This document shows positions 33,246 to 42,775 of a stretch of DNA of 64,000 nucleotides, one piece after another (positions within the stretch are counted from its first letter, which is position 1; each line of letters opens with the position of its first letter). This stretch comes from Hyphomicrobiales bacterium (GTDB taxonomy: Bacteria > Pseudomonadota > Alphaproteobacteria > Rhizobiales > Rhizobiaceae): positions 62,001 through 126,000 of the forward strand of contig UCMW01000009.1 in NCBI GenBank assembly GCA_900473745.1, in the 5' to 3' direction. A program made the translations under genes and the position numbers. The notes under the pieces are model-generated. The model was not told the DNA's origin, searched no databases, and saw nothing but the letters and a program-made list of their open reading frames with translations.

Positions 33246-35978
33246 GGTTTCCGTCACCCTCGCCTTCTTCAACCGCAGCGCATTGGTCAGCACGAAGACG
33301 CTGGACAGCCCCATGGCCGCCGCCCCCAGCATCGGCGAGAAGGTCACGCCGAAGAGCGGATAGAGCAGCCCTGCCGCAACCGGGATCAGCGCCACATTGT
33401 AACCGAAGGCCCAGAACAGGTTCTGGCGAATATTGCCCATCACCCGGTCCGACAATTCGATCGCATGCAAGGCGCCCATCAGGTCGCCGTTGACCAGCAC
33501 GACATCGGCGCTTTCGATCGCCACATCCGTGCCCGTGCCGATGGCGATCCCGGCATCGGCGGTCGCCAGCGCCGGCGCGTCGTTGATGCCGTCGCCGACA
33601 AAGGCGACGCGCGCAGCTTTCGCCTGCAGGTCCCTGATCGCGCTCACCTTTCCCTCGGGCAGCACCTCCGCCACGACCGCATCGATACCGGCCTTCTTGG
33701 CCACGGCGTGTGCCGTACGCGCGTTGTCGCCGGTCACCATCATGACCTTCAGCCCGCGGGCTTTGAGTGCCCCGATCGCCCGCGCACTCGTCGCCTTGAT
33801 CGGATCGGCCACCGCAATGGCCGCCGCGAGTTTTCCGTCGATCGCGACATAGAGCGGGCTTGCGCCTTCGTCGGCGAGACGGGTGACGGCGGCCTGGAGG
33901 CTGGCGGCGTCAGCCCCTCCCCCCTGTGGGGAGGGGTTGCGGAGGGGTTTTTCCTCCAGCGATGAGGGTAGAACAAAGTCCCCCTCTGCCCCCTGAGCCT
34001 GCCGAAGGGCGGGCATCTCCCCCACAAGGGGGGAGAGACCTTGTGGCATCACCCCAAGCTTCACCATGAACCTATCAGCGCCTGCCGCAACCTGCCGCCC
34101 CTCGACCAAGCCGGTGACGCCAAAACCCGCCACGGCCTCGACCTGATCGACAGCAGCAAGCGCGATCCCCCGCGCCTCGGCAGCCCGGACGATCGCATCG
34201 GCCAGCGGATGTTCCGAACGCGCCTCGAGGCTCGCGGTGAGCCTCAACACCTCACTCTCCTCAAAACCCTCCGCCGTGACGATTTCCGTCACCTCGGGCT
34301 TGCCGGCCGTGATCGTGCCGGTCTTGTCCATCAACACCCAGTCGATCTGCGAAAGGCTCTGCAGCGCCTCGCCCTTGCGGAAGAGCACGCCGAATTCGGC
34401 CGCCCTCCCGGTGCCGACCATGATCGAAGTCGGCGTGGCGAGCCCCATGGCGCAGGGGCAGGCAATGATCAGAACGGCGACGGCCGCCACGAGCCCGTGA
34501 GTATAGGCGGGTTCGGGGCCGAGGATCAGCCAGACGAGGAAGGTAACGGCGGCAATCGCGATGACCGCCGGCACGAACCAGGCCGTGACTTCATCCACCA
34601 GTTTCTGGATCGGCAGCTTCGCCCCTTGCGCCTCCTGGACCATGCGGATGATGCGCGACAGCATCATGTCGGCACCGATGCCCGTAGCCTCGAAGCGGAA
34701 GGAGCCGGAGCCGTTGACCGTGCCGCCGATGACGGTGGCGCCTTCGCCCTTTTCGACCGGGATGGGTTCCCCCGAAATCATCGCCTCGTCGACGGCGCTC
34801 GCCCCATCGATCACCCGTCCGTCGACTGGTATGCGCTCGCCAGGCCTGATCACGACGACATCCCCAAGCCTGACGTCCGACAGCGGCACGTCACGCGTCG
34901 TCCCGTCCCGTTCCACCCGCGCGGTCTTCGCCTGAAGCCCGGCCAGCTTGCGGATCGCGGCCCCGGTGCGGCCCTTGGCCCGTGCTTCCAGCAACCGCCC
35001 GAGCAGGATCAGCGAGACGATGACGGTCGCGGCTTCATAATAGACGTGCCGCGCCTCCACCGGCAGCAGGCCGGGCGCAAAGGTCGTCACCAGCGAATAC
35101 AGATAGGCCGCCCCGGTGCCGATCGCGACGAGCGCATTCATGTCGGGGGCAAGCCGGAAGAGTGCCGGAACGCCCTTGACATAGAACCGCCGGCCGGGGC
35201 CGAGGAGCACTGCCGTCGCCAGGGCAAACTGCAAGAGATACAGCGTGTTGCCGGGTAAGATTTCCATCAGCACATGATGCAGCGGCGGATAAATATGAGC
35301 GCCCATTTCCAGGACGAAAAGCGGCAGGGTGAGCACCAGCGCGATCCGGAAATCGCGTCTCAGTCCGGCAATTTCCTTCTCGCGCCGTGCCTCACGGCTA
35401 TCGCCCGCCGAACCGGGGGAATGTCCGGAAGCGGGTGCCGCACCGGCGGCAGATCCGGGCGCGGCGGGAGCCGATGCTTCGCCGCCGATGCTTTCGTCGC
35501 CCGCTATAGCTGATGCGCCATCCACGCCCGAAAGCCTGACAGCATAACCCACCTTGGCGACGGCGGCGGTCAGCGCCGGCACGGCGGAGGCCCCGCCGAG
35601 CACCGTCACAATCGCTTCCCCCGTTGCCAGATTGACGCTCGCCGTCTCGACCGACGGCACCGACTTCAGCGCCTTCTCGACGCGCGAGACACAGGATGCG
35701 CAGGTCATGTCCTCGACCTCCAGCACCAGCGTCTCGGCCCTGGCCTCGTAGCCGGCCTCACCGATCGCGGCGAGCAGAGCCTCGGCGGAAAAGCCCTCGC
35801 CCGGCGTCACGCTCAAGGTCTCGGTCGCAAAATTCACCGCGCTCTCGACGACGCCGGGAACGGCCGCTGCGGCCTTTTCCACCCGGCGCACACAGGAGGC
35901 GCAGGTCATGCCCTCGACGGGCAGAAGGATCGGTTCGACTGTCTTCTTGGCCGCATCGGGCCTGGATTGCATGTTCAT
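33204..35978 (-). CDS. copA: Cu(I)-exporting P1B-type ATPase CopA
   Basis: About 924 residues. Two N-terminal HMA domains (both MTCASC), eight expected membrane helices, the CPC transport site in [11 protein letters not shown] (about 507), phosphorylation DKTGTIT (about 551), SEHPLA and [20 protein letters not shown] (about 796). The ATG at 35978, rather than 35996, is preferred: the CueR-type promoter predicts transcription from about 35992, and GAGG lies 8 bases upstream. Two oddities: about 43 residues (645-688, including [19 protein letters not shown]) come from a repeat inserted in frame in the nucleotide-binding domain, and the C-terminus [12 protein letters not shown] is encoded by another. 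Confidence 0.93.
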   Translation of the reverse strand: MNMQSRPDAAKKTVEPILLPVEGMTCASCVRRVEKAAAAVPGVVESAVNFATETLSVTPGEGFSAEALLAAIGEAGYEARAETLVLEVEDMTCASCVSRVEKALKSVPSVETASVNLATGEAIVTVLGGASAVPALTAAVAKVGYAVRLSGVDGASAIAGDESIGGEASAPAAPGSAAGAAPASGHSPGSAGDSREARREKEIAGLRRDFRIALVLTLPLFVLEMGAHIYPPLHHVLMEILPGNTLYLLQFALATAVLLGPGRRFYVKGVPALFRLAPDMNALVAIGTGAAYLYSLVTTFAPGLLPVEARHVYYEAATVIVSLILLGRLLEARAKGRTGAAIRKLAGLQAKTARVERDGTTRDVPLSDVRLGDVVVIRPGERIPVDGRVIDGASAVDEAMISGEPIPVEKGEGATVIGGTVNGSGSFRFEATGIGADMMLSRIIRMVQEAQGAKLPIQKLVDEVTAWFVPAVIAIAAVTFLVWLILGPEPAYTHGLVAAVAVLIIACPCAMGLATPTSIMVGTGRAAEFGVLFRKGEALQSLSQIDWVLMDKTGTITAGKPEVTEIVTAEGFEESEVLRLTASLEARSEHPLADAIVRAAEARGIALAAVDQVEAVAGFGVTGLVEGRQVAAGADRFMVKLGVMPQGLSPLVGEMPALRQAQGAEGDFVLPSSLEEKPLRNPSPQGGGADAASLQAAVTRLADEGASPLYVAIDGKLAAAIAVADPIKATSARAIGALKARGLKVMMVTGDNARTAHAVAKKAGIDAVVAEVLPEGKVSAIRDLQAKAARVAFVGDGINDAPALATADAGIAIGTGTDVAIESADVVLVNGDLMGALHAIELSDRVMGNIRQNLFWAFGYNVALIPVAAGLLYPLFGVTFSPMLGAAAMGLSSVFVLTNALRLKKARVTETVSPLAGEKAKSRA
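33913..34041. repeat. Palindromic element inserted in frame within copA
   Basis: CCCCTCCCCCCTGTGGGGAG with GGGGTTGCGGAGGGG at one end and CATCTCCCCCACAAGGGGGGAGAG at the other, about 130 bp in all. The centre has CTGAGCCTGCCGAAGGGCGGG. The reading frame passes through without a stop, adding about 43 residues to the N-domain. Confidence 0.8.
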
Positions 35979-35998
35979 GGCGGTCGCCTCTGCCATGA

Positions 35999-36029
35999 TA
36001 GATGGACCTTCCCATCATGGGAGGGTCAA
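35999..36029 (-). promoter_or_regulatory. CueR-type promoter/operator of copA
   Basis: The dyad at 36006-36026 reads ACCTTCCCAT-C-ATGGGAGGGT on the plus strand (one mismatch between half-sites). It overlaps a -35 of TTGACC on the minus strand and occupies a long (19-20 bp) spacer before CATCTA/ATCTAT, the lay-out of MerR/CueR promoters. The likely regulator gene is the adjacent cueR. Confidence 0.75.
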
Positions 36030-36062
36030 GGGGTGAGCTGAAGATTTTCGGCCAAGCCGCCG

Positions 36063-36347
36063 TCAGAGCGATTCCGGCCAGACCAGAGCGCCGTGGAGCA
36101 CGCGCAGGATCCGTATTCGGTCTGGAAGGACGAGATAGGCGGCAATGTAAGGCGTGCCGGTCACCACAAGCTCCCTAGTGCCGGAAACCCTTCCGGGCCG
36201 TCCGAGATTGGGAAAATCGCGTAGCTGCTGCACGGCGGCCTCGACCCTCTCGTCGACCCGAATGGCCGCCGCCGGGTTCTCCGCTTCGATGAAATCAAAC
36301 ATCGCCATGCGGTCAGCTACGGCCAGAGCTGACCATGTCAGCCTCAC
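36063..36347 (-). CDS. ParE/RelE-family toxin
   Basis: 94 residues of the RelE/ParE plasmid-stabilisation type: MRLTWSALAVADRMAMFDFI, RDFPNLGRPGRVSGTRELVV and YLVLPDRIRILRVLHGA, ending WPESL. ParE members poison gyrase and RelE members cut mRNA; the GRxG...YRV-like pattern fits ParE better. Its start overlaps the antitoxin stop by 4 bp. Confidence 0.85.
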   Translation of the reverse strand: MRLTWSALAVADRMAMFDFIEAENPAAAIRVDERVEAAVQQLRDFPNLGRPGRVSGTRELVVTGTPYIAAYLVLPDRIRILRVLHGALVWPESL

Positions 36348-36643
36348 CGGCTGACATCCTTTGCAGCAGCCGCCGCCCTGCGCGCCGCAAAAGTCTCGGC
36401 CACGGCATCGTCTTCGACATCCTCGCGCGCATCATCGAGCGCCTCGCGCACCTTGGCGCGAAACCAGGCGTCGTGGACGGCAGGGTCGGACAGAAGTTCG
36501 ATCGGCAGCGCACCTTCCTGTGCGGTGCGGGTGAGCAGGATCCGGACCGCATCCGACACCGTAAGGCCCATGCGCTCCAGGACGAGAGCTGCACGGTCGC
36601 GGATCTCAGGGTCGATGCGTGTCTGGACGAGTGCGTTGGTCAT
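36344..36643 (-). CDS. RelB/DinJ-type antitoxin
   Basis: 99 residues. The N-terminus MTNALVQTRIDPEIRDRAALVLERMGLTVSDAVRILLTRTAQEG is the ribbon-helix-helix region of RelB/DinJ antitoxins. The acidic helical C-terminus (LDDAREDVEDD) would wrap the toxin. Antitoxin-first order with a 4-bp overlap. Confidence 0.85.
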   Translation of the reverse strand: MTNALVQTRIDPEIRDRAALVLERMGLTVSDAVRILLTRTAQEGALPIELLSDPAVHDAWFRAKVREALDDAREDVEDDAVAETFAARRAAAAAKDVSR

Positions 36644-36699
36644 GTCTGGCTCCGTTGGCGCAAGTGTAGTTCAATTGAATGACGGCTACAATGGCGCAG

Positions 36700-36752
36700 A
36701 CCACCCTCCCCTCGAGAGGGAGGGGCGGAGCGAAGCTCCGGGGTGGATTGAT
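36700..36752. repeat. Palindromic repeat, CGGAGCGAAGCTCCG type
   Basis: CCCTCCCCTCGAGAGGGAGGG followed by GCGGAGCGAAGCTCCG and GGGTGG. Related to the right half of the element at 22486-22530. No gene was found in the rest of 36644-36909. Confidence 0.7.
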
Positions 36753-36909
36753 CGCGCCGGATTTGCCTCAGCCTGATGATGCTGGACGGCAAATGGATCA
36801 CCTCAACCCGCCGCTTGGCGGTGACCGTATCCGCCTGCTGTCCCAACGACAACTTGCAGCAAGCCAGCAGGCGACTTAGGCATGACCAGAGACATACGGA
36901 GGAGACGAC

Positions 36910-37431
36910 ATGACATTCAGCTTCAATCTCCGCGAAACGCAGCCCGACGAGATCTTGCAGATGCCCGGCCTCTATGGTGCTGCCTTTCCCAACGAAGATC
37001 TCGTGCCGCTGGTCGAAGCGCTGCTTGCCGAGCCTGCCGTTCTTTCCCTCTCGGCCGTCATCGGGGAGACGCTAGTCGGACACGCGCTCTTCACGCGCGG
37101 CCGGCTGGAAGGTGCGACCGAACGCGTCGCTCTTCTCGGGCCACTCGCCGTGCATCCGGAGCACCAGCGCAAGGGGATCGGCCAAGGGCTGATCGGCGAA
37201 TGCCTCGCGCGCCTGCAAGCCGAGGGCGTGGCGCAAGTCCAGGTGCTCGGCGACCCCTCCTACTACTGCCGCTCCGGCTTCCGGCCGGCAAGCCGCGTCG
37301 TCACGCCCTATCCGCTTCCCGCGGAATGGGCCGAGGCCTGGCAATGGCAGCGGCTGGATGGCAGCGAGACGGATCTCGACGGGCGGCTGATTTTGCCTGC
37401 GCCGTGGATGCGGGCGGAGCTTTGGAGGTGA
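36910..37431 (+). CDS. GNAT-family N-acetyltransferase
   Basis: 173 residues. Acetyl-CoA-binding motif A is LLGPLAVHPEHQRKGIGQGLIGECL, and the later VLGDPSYYCRSGFRPA is the pattern of the YhbS-like subgroup. Substrate unknown. The ATG at 36910 follows GGAGACGAC. It stands alone between two toxin-antitoxin pairs. Confidence 0.9.
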   Translation: MTFSFNLRETQPDEILQMPGLYGAAFPNEDLVPLVEALLAEPAVLSLSAVIGETLVGHALFTRGRLEGATERVALLGPLAVHPEHQRKGIGQGLIGECLARLQAEGVAQVQVLGDPSYYCRSGFRPASRVVTPYPLPAEWAEAWQWQRLDGSETDLDGRLILPAPWMRAELWR

Positions 37432-37487
37432 TCGCCGGCCCATATGCTCACATTTGGTCGGTACAGATTGCCAAAAGTTGGCCACCG

Positions 37488-37501
37488 TGTTACATGTAAC
37501 A
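37488..37501. promoter_or_regulatory. 14-bp palindrome, likely mazEF operator
   Basis: TGTTACATGTAACA is a perfect palindrome ending 20 bp before the GTG of the mazE-like gene. Type II toxin-antitoxin pairs usually repress themselves through such sites. Confidence 0.6.
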
Positions 37502-37521
37502 GCCTTTCTTGGAGCTTTGCT

Positions 37522-37752
37522 GTGGCCACATCCGTGAGGCGTCGCGTGCAAAAGCGGCGCGAAAACCTGCGGGCGCTTGGATTGCGCCCTGTTCAGATCT
37601 GGCTTCCCGACACGCGCGGCGCGGGGTTTGCCGAAGAGTGTGCACGGCAGGCGAAACTGACCGCTGAGTCGGACCAGGCGGATCGAGACCTCAACGTTTT
37701 CCTGGATGAGGCCCTGACCGATCTCGACGATCTGCTACCGCAGGAGCCGTAG
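37522..37752 (+). CDS. MazE-like antitoxin (DUF3018-type)
   Basis: 76 residues, starting with GTG at 37522 (VATSVRRRVQKRREN) with GGAG seven bases upstream. The segment RRENLRALGLRPVQIWLPDTR is typical of the DUF3018 antitoxin group, and the acidic end (DLNVFLDEALTDLDDLL) is the toxin-binding part. A longer frame from 37444 would run through the palindromic operator. It ends 2 bp before the toxin start. Confidence 0.85.
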   Translation: MATSVRRRVQKRRENLRALGLRPVQIWLPDTRGAGFAEECARQAKLTAESDQADRDLNVFLDEALTDLDDLLPQEP

Positions 37753-37754
37753 GC

Positions 37755-38078
37755 GTGAGACGCGGAGATATCGTCACCGTGGCCGTGTCAGGCGATTTCG
37801 GCAAGTCGCGCCCCGCAATCATCGTCCAGAACGACAGCTTTGCAGACACTGGAACTCTGACCGTGCTTCTTGTGACGAGCACAGCCATCGAGGCGCCGCT
37901 CTTGCGCGTGCAAGTGCAACCTGACGCGGAGAACGGCCTCGTTCAGCCGTCTTGGATTATGATAGACAAGGCCATGTCGGTGAAGCGCGAGCGTGTCGGA
38001 CGGGTGATCGGCCGTATCCGCGAGGAAACGATGCTGACGGCAACGCGGAATCTCGCCGTATTTCTCGGCATCGGGTGA
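37755..38078 (+). CDS. MazF/PemK-family endoribonuclease toxin
   Basis: 107 residues. RRGDIVTVAVSGDFGKSRPAIIVQND is the PemK/MazF start with the conserved RP; QPSWIMIDKAMSVKRERVG and GRIREETM follow. These toxins cleave mRNA at short sequences. GTG start directly behind the antitoxin stop. Confidence 0.9.
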   Translation: MRRGDIVTVAVSGDFGKSRPAIIVQNDSFADTGTLTVLLVTSTAIEAPLLRVQVQPDAENGLVQPSWIMIDKAMSVKRERVGRVIGRIREETMLTATRNLAVFLGIG

Positions 38079-38097
38079 CAACCAGTCGCCAAATTTC

Positions 38098-38562
38098 CTA
38101 CCGCCGCTCCTCGCCGACCCGCATCGGCCAATCCACCACATAATTCTCTAGATCCTCGACATCGAGGCCCTCTTCCGAGATTGTGCGGCCGCGGGCGGAA
38201 ATCCCGGCCTGATGCACCGTCTCCGCACTGCCCGAGACCAGCGGGTGCCACCAGTAGAGGTTGAGGCCCTCGTCGATCAGGCGGTAGCCGCAGGTCGGCG
38301 GCAGCCATTGGATTTCGCGCAGTCCCTGAAGCGTCAGCTGGATGCAGTCGGGCACGGTCGCCTGGCGGTTCTCGTAGTCGGAGCAGCGACAGCTGTCGCC
38401 GTCGAGCAGGCGGCAGGCGACCGAGGTGAAGACCACCTCGCCGGTATCCCAGTCCTCGAGCTTGTTGAGACAACAGAGGCCACAGCCGTCGCAGAGGCTC
38501 TCCCATTCGGCATTGCTCATCTCGGCGAGCGTCTTGGTTTTCCAGAAGGGTTCTTCGGTCAT
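38098..38562 (-). CDS. YcgN/UPF0260 cysteine-cluster protein
   Basis: 154 residues. [29 protein letters not shown] and VPDCIQL give the cysteine cluster of the YkgJ/YcgN family, thought to bind metal or Fe-[21 protein letters not shown] is the family C-terminal signature. The ATG at 38562 ([15 protein letters not shown]) fits the family start. Function unknown. Confidence 0.88.
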   Translation of the reverse strand: MTEEPFWKTKTLAEMSNAEWESLCDGCGLCCLNKLEDWDTGEVVFTSVACRLLDGDSCRCSDYENRQATVPDCIQLTLQGLREIQWLPPTCGYRLIDEGLNLYWWHPLVSGSAETVHQAGISARGRTISEEGLDVEDLENYVVDWPMRVGEERR

Positions 38563-38789
38563 CGTCTCGTTCAACTGACTGTCGTTTCGCAGACGCACAT
38601 CCGGCACCTGCCGGCGGATCTCTGCCCATGATCATGTGGCCGTCCGGCCAGGGCCGGTGGCAGGCTTGCAACGCCCCGGCCCAAAAGCTCAGGGCCGACC
38701 GCGCCGGGTTCACCATGGCCCGCGAAACCGCTTGTCCTTTCGCGGCAAATCGCCCATCACTCAGATAAGACGACCTGCCCGCAATCCGC

Positions 38790-41120
38790 ATGGGTCCTGA
38801 TCCTTATCGGCGGGCGCGTCAAGCAGCGGACAACAAGTTTTCGGGAAAAGCCACGGTGGCCGACAGCGACAAGCCTGACGATCTGGAGCCCATGGAGCGC
38901 CTCGGCGGTGCCGATCAGGACGTTGGGGCGGACCGGGGGGCGGACCGCGGCGAGCCTGCCGGCAAGCGGGAAGCCGCGCCGAGGCTCAAGCGCCACATCT
39001 TCCTGAAGATCGACAGCTGGCTGGATTCCACACTCTGGAATGCCGGCTATGACCTGACCGAGGCCTGGGAAGAAATCACCATCTTCTTCCGCCGCTTCCG
39101 CGTCCGGGGCCTGAAGAAGTTCGGCTTCGAGCTCGCCGGCGAAGCCATGACGCTCGGCACGGCCGGCATGGTGCTGCTCTTGGCGCTCGCCCAGCCCGCC
39201 TTCGAGGAAACCAAGCAGGACTGGCACAATCACGACAATTTCGCCGTCACCTTCCTCGATCGCTACGGCAATACGATCGGCCATCGCGGCATCATCCACG
39301 AGAATTCCGTGCCGGTCGACGAGTTGCCGGATCATCTGATCAAGGCGGTGCTCGCGACCGAAGACCGGCGCTTCTTCGAGCATTTCGGCATCGATTTCGT
39401 TGGCCTCGCCCGCGCCATGAGCGAAAATGCCAAGGCCGGCGAAGTGGTCCAGGGCGGCTCGACGCTGACGCAGCAGCTCGCCAAGAACCTCTTCCTCACC
39501 AATGAGCGTTCCATCGAGCGCAAGATCAAGGAAGCCTATCTCGCGCTCTGGCTGGAGGCGAACCTCTCCAAGAAGGAGATCCTGGCGCTTTATCTTGACC
39601 GCGCCTATATGGGCGGCGGCACGTTCGGGGCGGCGGCGGCCTCGCAATTCTACTTCGGCAAGACGCTGACGGAAGTGACGCTGGCGGAAGCTGCCATGCT
39701 GGCCGGCCTGTTCAAGGCGCCGGCGAAATATGCACCGCATGTCAACCTGCCGGCGGCACGTGCGCGCGCCAATGACGTGTTGAGCAACATGGTGCAGAGC
39801 GGGCTGATGACCGAGGGCCAGGTGGTCGCTGCACGGCGCAACCCGGCCTCCGTCATCGACCGCAACGAGAAGGAAGCGCCGGACTTCTTCCTCGACTGGG
39901 CCTTCGAGGAGGTGCAGCGGATCGCCGCGAAGTTCAAGGATCACACGCTCGTCGTGCGCACCACGATCGATCTCGGCCTGCAGCAGGCCGCAGAAGAGGC
40001 CGTCGCCTCGTCGCTGCGCGAATATGGCGAAAGCTACAATGTCCGGCAGGGTGCCGTCGTCATGATCGAGAATGGCGGCGCTGTGCGCGCCATGGTCGGC
40101 GGGCGCGACTATGGCGAAAGCCAGTTCAACCGTGCAACACGGGCGCTGCGCCAGCCGGGCTCGTCCTTCAAGATGTATACCTATGCGCTGGCGATGGAGA
40201 ACGGCTATACGCCGCAGACCGTGGTGGTCGACGGGCCCATTTCCTGGGGCAATTGGAGCCCGCAAAACTATGGCCGTAGCTATTCCGGCCGGGTGACCAT
40301 GGAAACGGCGCTGGCCAAATCGATCAACACGATCCCCGTGCGGCTCGCCAAGGAAAAGTTCGGCATCGATGCCATCATCCAGACCACCAAGGCCTTAGGT
40401 GTCGAGACACCGATCAAGAAGGATGTGACGATCCCGCTGGGCACGGCGGAAGTGACCGTGATGGACCAGGCGACGGCCTATGCCGTGCTTCCGGCCGGCG
40501 GCAAGGCGTCGCGGCGCCATGGCATTGCGCAGATCAGCAATTATGCCGGCGACGTGCTCTACGACTTCGACCGCGACGCGGCACCGGCCGCCCAGATCCT
40601 GAGCGAACAGGCCGCGTCCTACATGAACCAGATGATGACGAAGATCCCGTATATCGGGACGGCGCGGCGCGCGGCCGTCGACGGCGTTCTGACCGGGGGC
40701 AAGACCGGCACCACCCAGGCTTATCGCGATGCCTGGTTCGTCGGCTATACCGGCAATTACACGGCGGCCGTCTGGTTCGGTAATGACGACTATACCTCGA
40801 CCAACAACATGACCGGCGGCTCCCTTCCGGCCATGACCTTCAAGAAGCTGATGGATTATGCCCATCAGGGCATCGACCTGAAGGCCATTCCCGGCGTTGA
40901 CCAGCCCATGCCGGAAAAGGAAGCCCAACCTGAAGTCGCCGATGCCGCCAATCCGGATGCGCTGCCGCCCATGGTGCGGCCGCGTTCGCTGTCGGCCCAG
41001 TCGACACGGCTGATCCGTGACCTCGCCGCCCGGCTGAAGGCGGCGGATGCACTTTCCGCACCCGCCGGCACGGCGCAGGCGGCGGCCGAGCCTGCCACCA
41101 CCGGCGCAACCACACGTTAA
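38790..41120 (+). CDS. Class A penicillin-binding protein (PBP1-type)
   Basis: 776 residues, bifunctional peptidoglycan synthase. A polar N-terminus of about 110 residues precedes one membrane helix (about 120-140). The glycosyltransferase GT51 domain has ATEDRRFFEHFGID and GGSTLTQQLAKNLFL. The transpeptidase domain has SxxK in RQPGSSFKMY (about 458), SxN in KSINT and KTGTT. The C-terminal 60 residues are Ala/Pro-rich. It polymerises and cross-links the wall at the periplasmic face. A 502-aa antisense frame over it is a shadow. Confidence 0.93.
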   Translation: MGPDPYRRARQAADNKFSGKATVADSDKPDDLEPMERLGGADQDVGADRGADRGEPAGKREAAPRLKRHIFLKIDSWLDSTLWNAGYDLTEAWEEITIFFRRFRVRGLKKFGFELAGEAMTLGTAGMVLLLALAQPAFEETKQDWHNHDNFAVTFLDRYGNTIGHRGIIHENSVPVDELPDHLIKAVLATEDRRFFEHFGIDFVGLARAMSENAKAGEVVQGGSTLTQQLAKNLFLTNERSIERKIKEAYLALWLEANLSKKEILALYLDRAYMGGGTFGAAAASQFYFGKTLTEVTLAEAAMLAGLFKAPAKYAPHVNLPAARARANDVLSNMVQSGLMTEGQVVAARRNPASVIDRNEKEAPDFFLDWAFEEVQRIAAKFKDHTLVVRTTIDLGLQQAAEEAVASSLREYGESYNVRQGAVVMIENGGAVRAMVGGRDYGESQFNRATRALRQPGSSFKMYTYALAMENGYTPQTVVVDGPISWGNWSPQNYGRSYSGRVTMETALAKSINTIPVRLAKEKFGIDAIIQTTKALGVETPIKKDVTIPLGTAEVTVMDQATAYAVLPAGGKASRRHGIAQISNYAGDVLYDFDRDAAPAAQILSEQAASYMNQMMTKIPYIGTARRAAVDGVLTGGKTGTTQAYRDAWFVGYTGNYTAAVWFGNDDYTSTNNMTGGSLPAMTFKKLMDYAHQGIDLKAIPGVDQPMPEKEAQPEVADAANPDALPPMVRPRSLSAQSTRLIRDLAARLKAADALSAPAGTAQAAAEPATTGATTR

Positions 41121-41421
41121 GACAATTGCAGGTTTATCGTACGCCAAGGGCGCGACCTGCCGTGTGCGGCATCCACCTTGCTGATTCGGCCTCAAAGCGG
41201 CTCGTCCACAGCCCCACCTCTAACACCATCCTGAATTGAAACGGAGTTCGATCTCCGGAGGGGCGAAGTCGGCCCGCCCTTTACCTTCGGTTAACCATAC
41301 TGTTTGTGTTCATCCCTGATTTCTCGTATTGGCACAGAGCCTTCACCCCAAATTAAGGGGGCCGAAGCTAGGATCACGGCGTTTTCCAAGGTGACTTTTT
41401 TCAATCGGTGATTGGACATCC
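41121..41421. other. 300-bp intergenic region before the diguanylate cyclase
   Basis: No gene. It contains TTAACCAT at 41291-41298, which equals a CtrA half-site, and a more AT-rich stretch at 41300-41410 that likely holds the promoter of the next gene. No terminator was evident after the PBP gene. Confidence 0.35.
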
Positions 41422-42612
41422 ATGATGAGATGGCTCGGACTTCCCGCAAGGCCCCGCATGACCGCGGACGAATCTCTGGCCTTTCTCGAAGATCGTGCGC
41501 CCCTTCGCAGCCGGATGCTGCGCGCGGCGGTGATGTGCGTGTTGTGCTTCTACCTTGCCTGTTTCCTGTTCGATCTGTGGTTGCTGGGTGACGTCACGTT
41601 TCTGTCGGCTACGCTGCGCTTCGGCGTGATGCTGCCGATCGCGATCGCCCTGCTTTTCTACATCAATGGCCGCCACCCGATCGAACGCAAGGAAATCGCC
41701 GCCATCCTGGTCGCCCTGCTCGCCAATATCTCGTGGTGCGTGATCCTAGTGTCGAGTTCGAGCCCCGGCGTGCTCACCTATTATTATGCCGCTGCGAGCT
41801 TCCAGATGGCGATCACGATTGCCGCGGCCTCCCCTTTCCGTCCCGCGCTGCGCGCCAGCCTCTTCACCTTCTGCCTCAATTATTCGTTCATCTGGTTCCT
41901 GGAGGGCTCGACGCCGGCCTATGTGATCCAGCATCTGGCCGTCTACATGCCGACCGTGATCATGACGCTCTTCGTCTCCTATCAGCTCGAAGTGGAGGCG
42001 ATGACCAGCCATCTGCAGATGCAGGAAAACGAAGCGCTGAAGCGGGAATTGTCGCGCCAGAACAAGGACCTTGCGCGGCTCTCGGTCACCGACCCCTTGA
42101 CCCGGCTCGCCAATCGGCGCGGAACCGAGATGGAACTGACGCGGCTCCGGACCGAGGTGCCGCAGCAGGCCAGACGCGTCGTGCTGCTCGTCGCCGATGT
42201 CGATCACTTCAAGGCCTATAACGACGCCTATGGCCACGGGGCCGGCGACGACTGCCTGAAACGCGTGGCGCGCGCCATGCGCCGCTCGCTGCCGATCGAG
42301 GCGCATCTCGCCCGCCACGGCGGCGAGGAATTCCTCGCCATCTTCGCCGGCGCCGACACCGACATGGCGCCCGCGCTCGCCGAAAGCCTGCGCCGCGCCG
42401 TGCGCCAGCTCGGCATCGCCCATGCCTTCACCGGCGACCGCAACAAACATGTGACGATCAGCGTCGGTGCCGCCTGTGGCGCGATCGAGACCGACGGCGA
42501 CTTCGACCGGCTACTGGATATCGCCGACCGCGCCCTCTACGCCGCCAAGGCCGACGGCCGCAACAGCTGGCGCGTCAGCATGGCCGAAGACGCGGAGCGC
42601 GTGGTGGCGTGA
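41422..42612 (+). CDS. Membrane-bound diguanylate cyclase (GGDEF)
   Basis: 396 residues. Five to six membrane helices (about 30-190) form the sensor part, a short coiled linker (QMQENEALKRELSRQNKDLARL) follows, then a GGDEF domain with VADVDHFKAYNDAYGHGAGD and active-site RHGGEEF (about 299-305). It should make c-di-GMP. The inhibitory RxxD five residues before GGEEF is absent, so product feedback at a classical I-site is unlikely. Confidence 0.9.
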   Translation: MMRWLGLPARPRMTADESLAFLEDRAPLRSRMLRAAVMCVLCFYLACFLFDLWLLGDVTFLSATLRFGVMLPIAIALLFYINGRHPIERKEIAAILVALLANISWCVILVSSSSPGVLTYYYAAASFQMAITIAAASPFRPALRASLFTFCLNYSFIWFLEGSTPAYVIQHLAVYMPTVIMTLFVSYQLEVEAMTSHLQMQENEALKRELSRQNKDLARLSVTDPLTRLANRRGTEMELTRLRTEVPQQARRVVLLVADVDHFKAYNDAYGHGAGDDCLKRVARAMRRSLPIEAHLARHGGEEFLAIFAGADTDMAPALAESLRRAVRQLGIAHAFTGDRNKHVTISVGAACGAIETDGDFDRLLDIADRALYAAKADGRNSWRVSMAEDAERVVA

Positions 42613-42775
42613 GCGGCTGATATCTTGCCGGGATCGAGGTCGCAGCTAAGATGACTTCAGCTTTGTTGGGTGACCCTCGGGCGTCGGCGGTTCCTGCTGT
42701 CAGATCGTTGCGGTTTGCGGGATGGCGGAGTTCGGCCCATTGCGGACTCTCAATCGCGCATGCAATGTACAGTGC

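Noticed and set aside
36882-37499. 205-aa plus-strand frame overlapping the GNAT gene
   Set aside because: Arg/Ala-rich shadow in a different frame from the clear acetyltransferase.
38757-40265. 502-aa frame on the minus strand
   Set aside because: Antisense shadow of the penicillin-binding protein gene, whose catalytic motifs are unmistakable on the plus strand.
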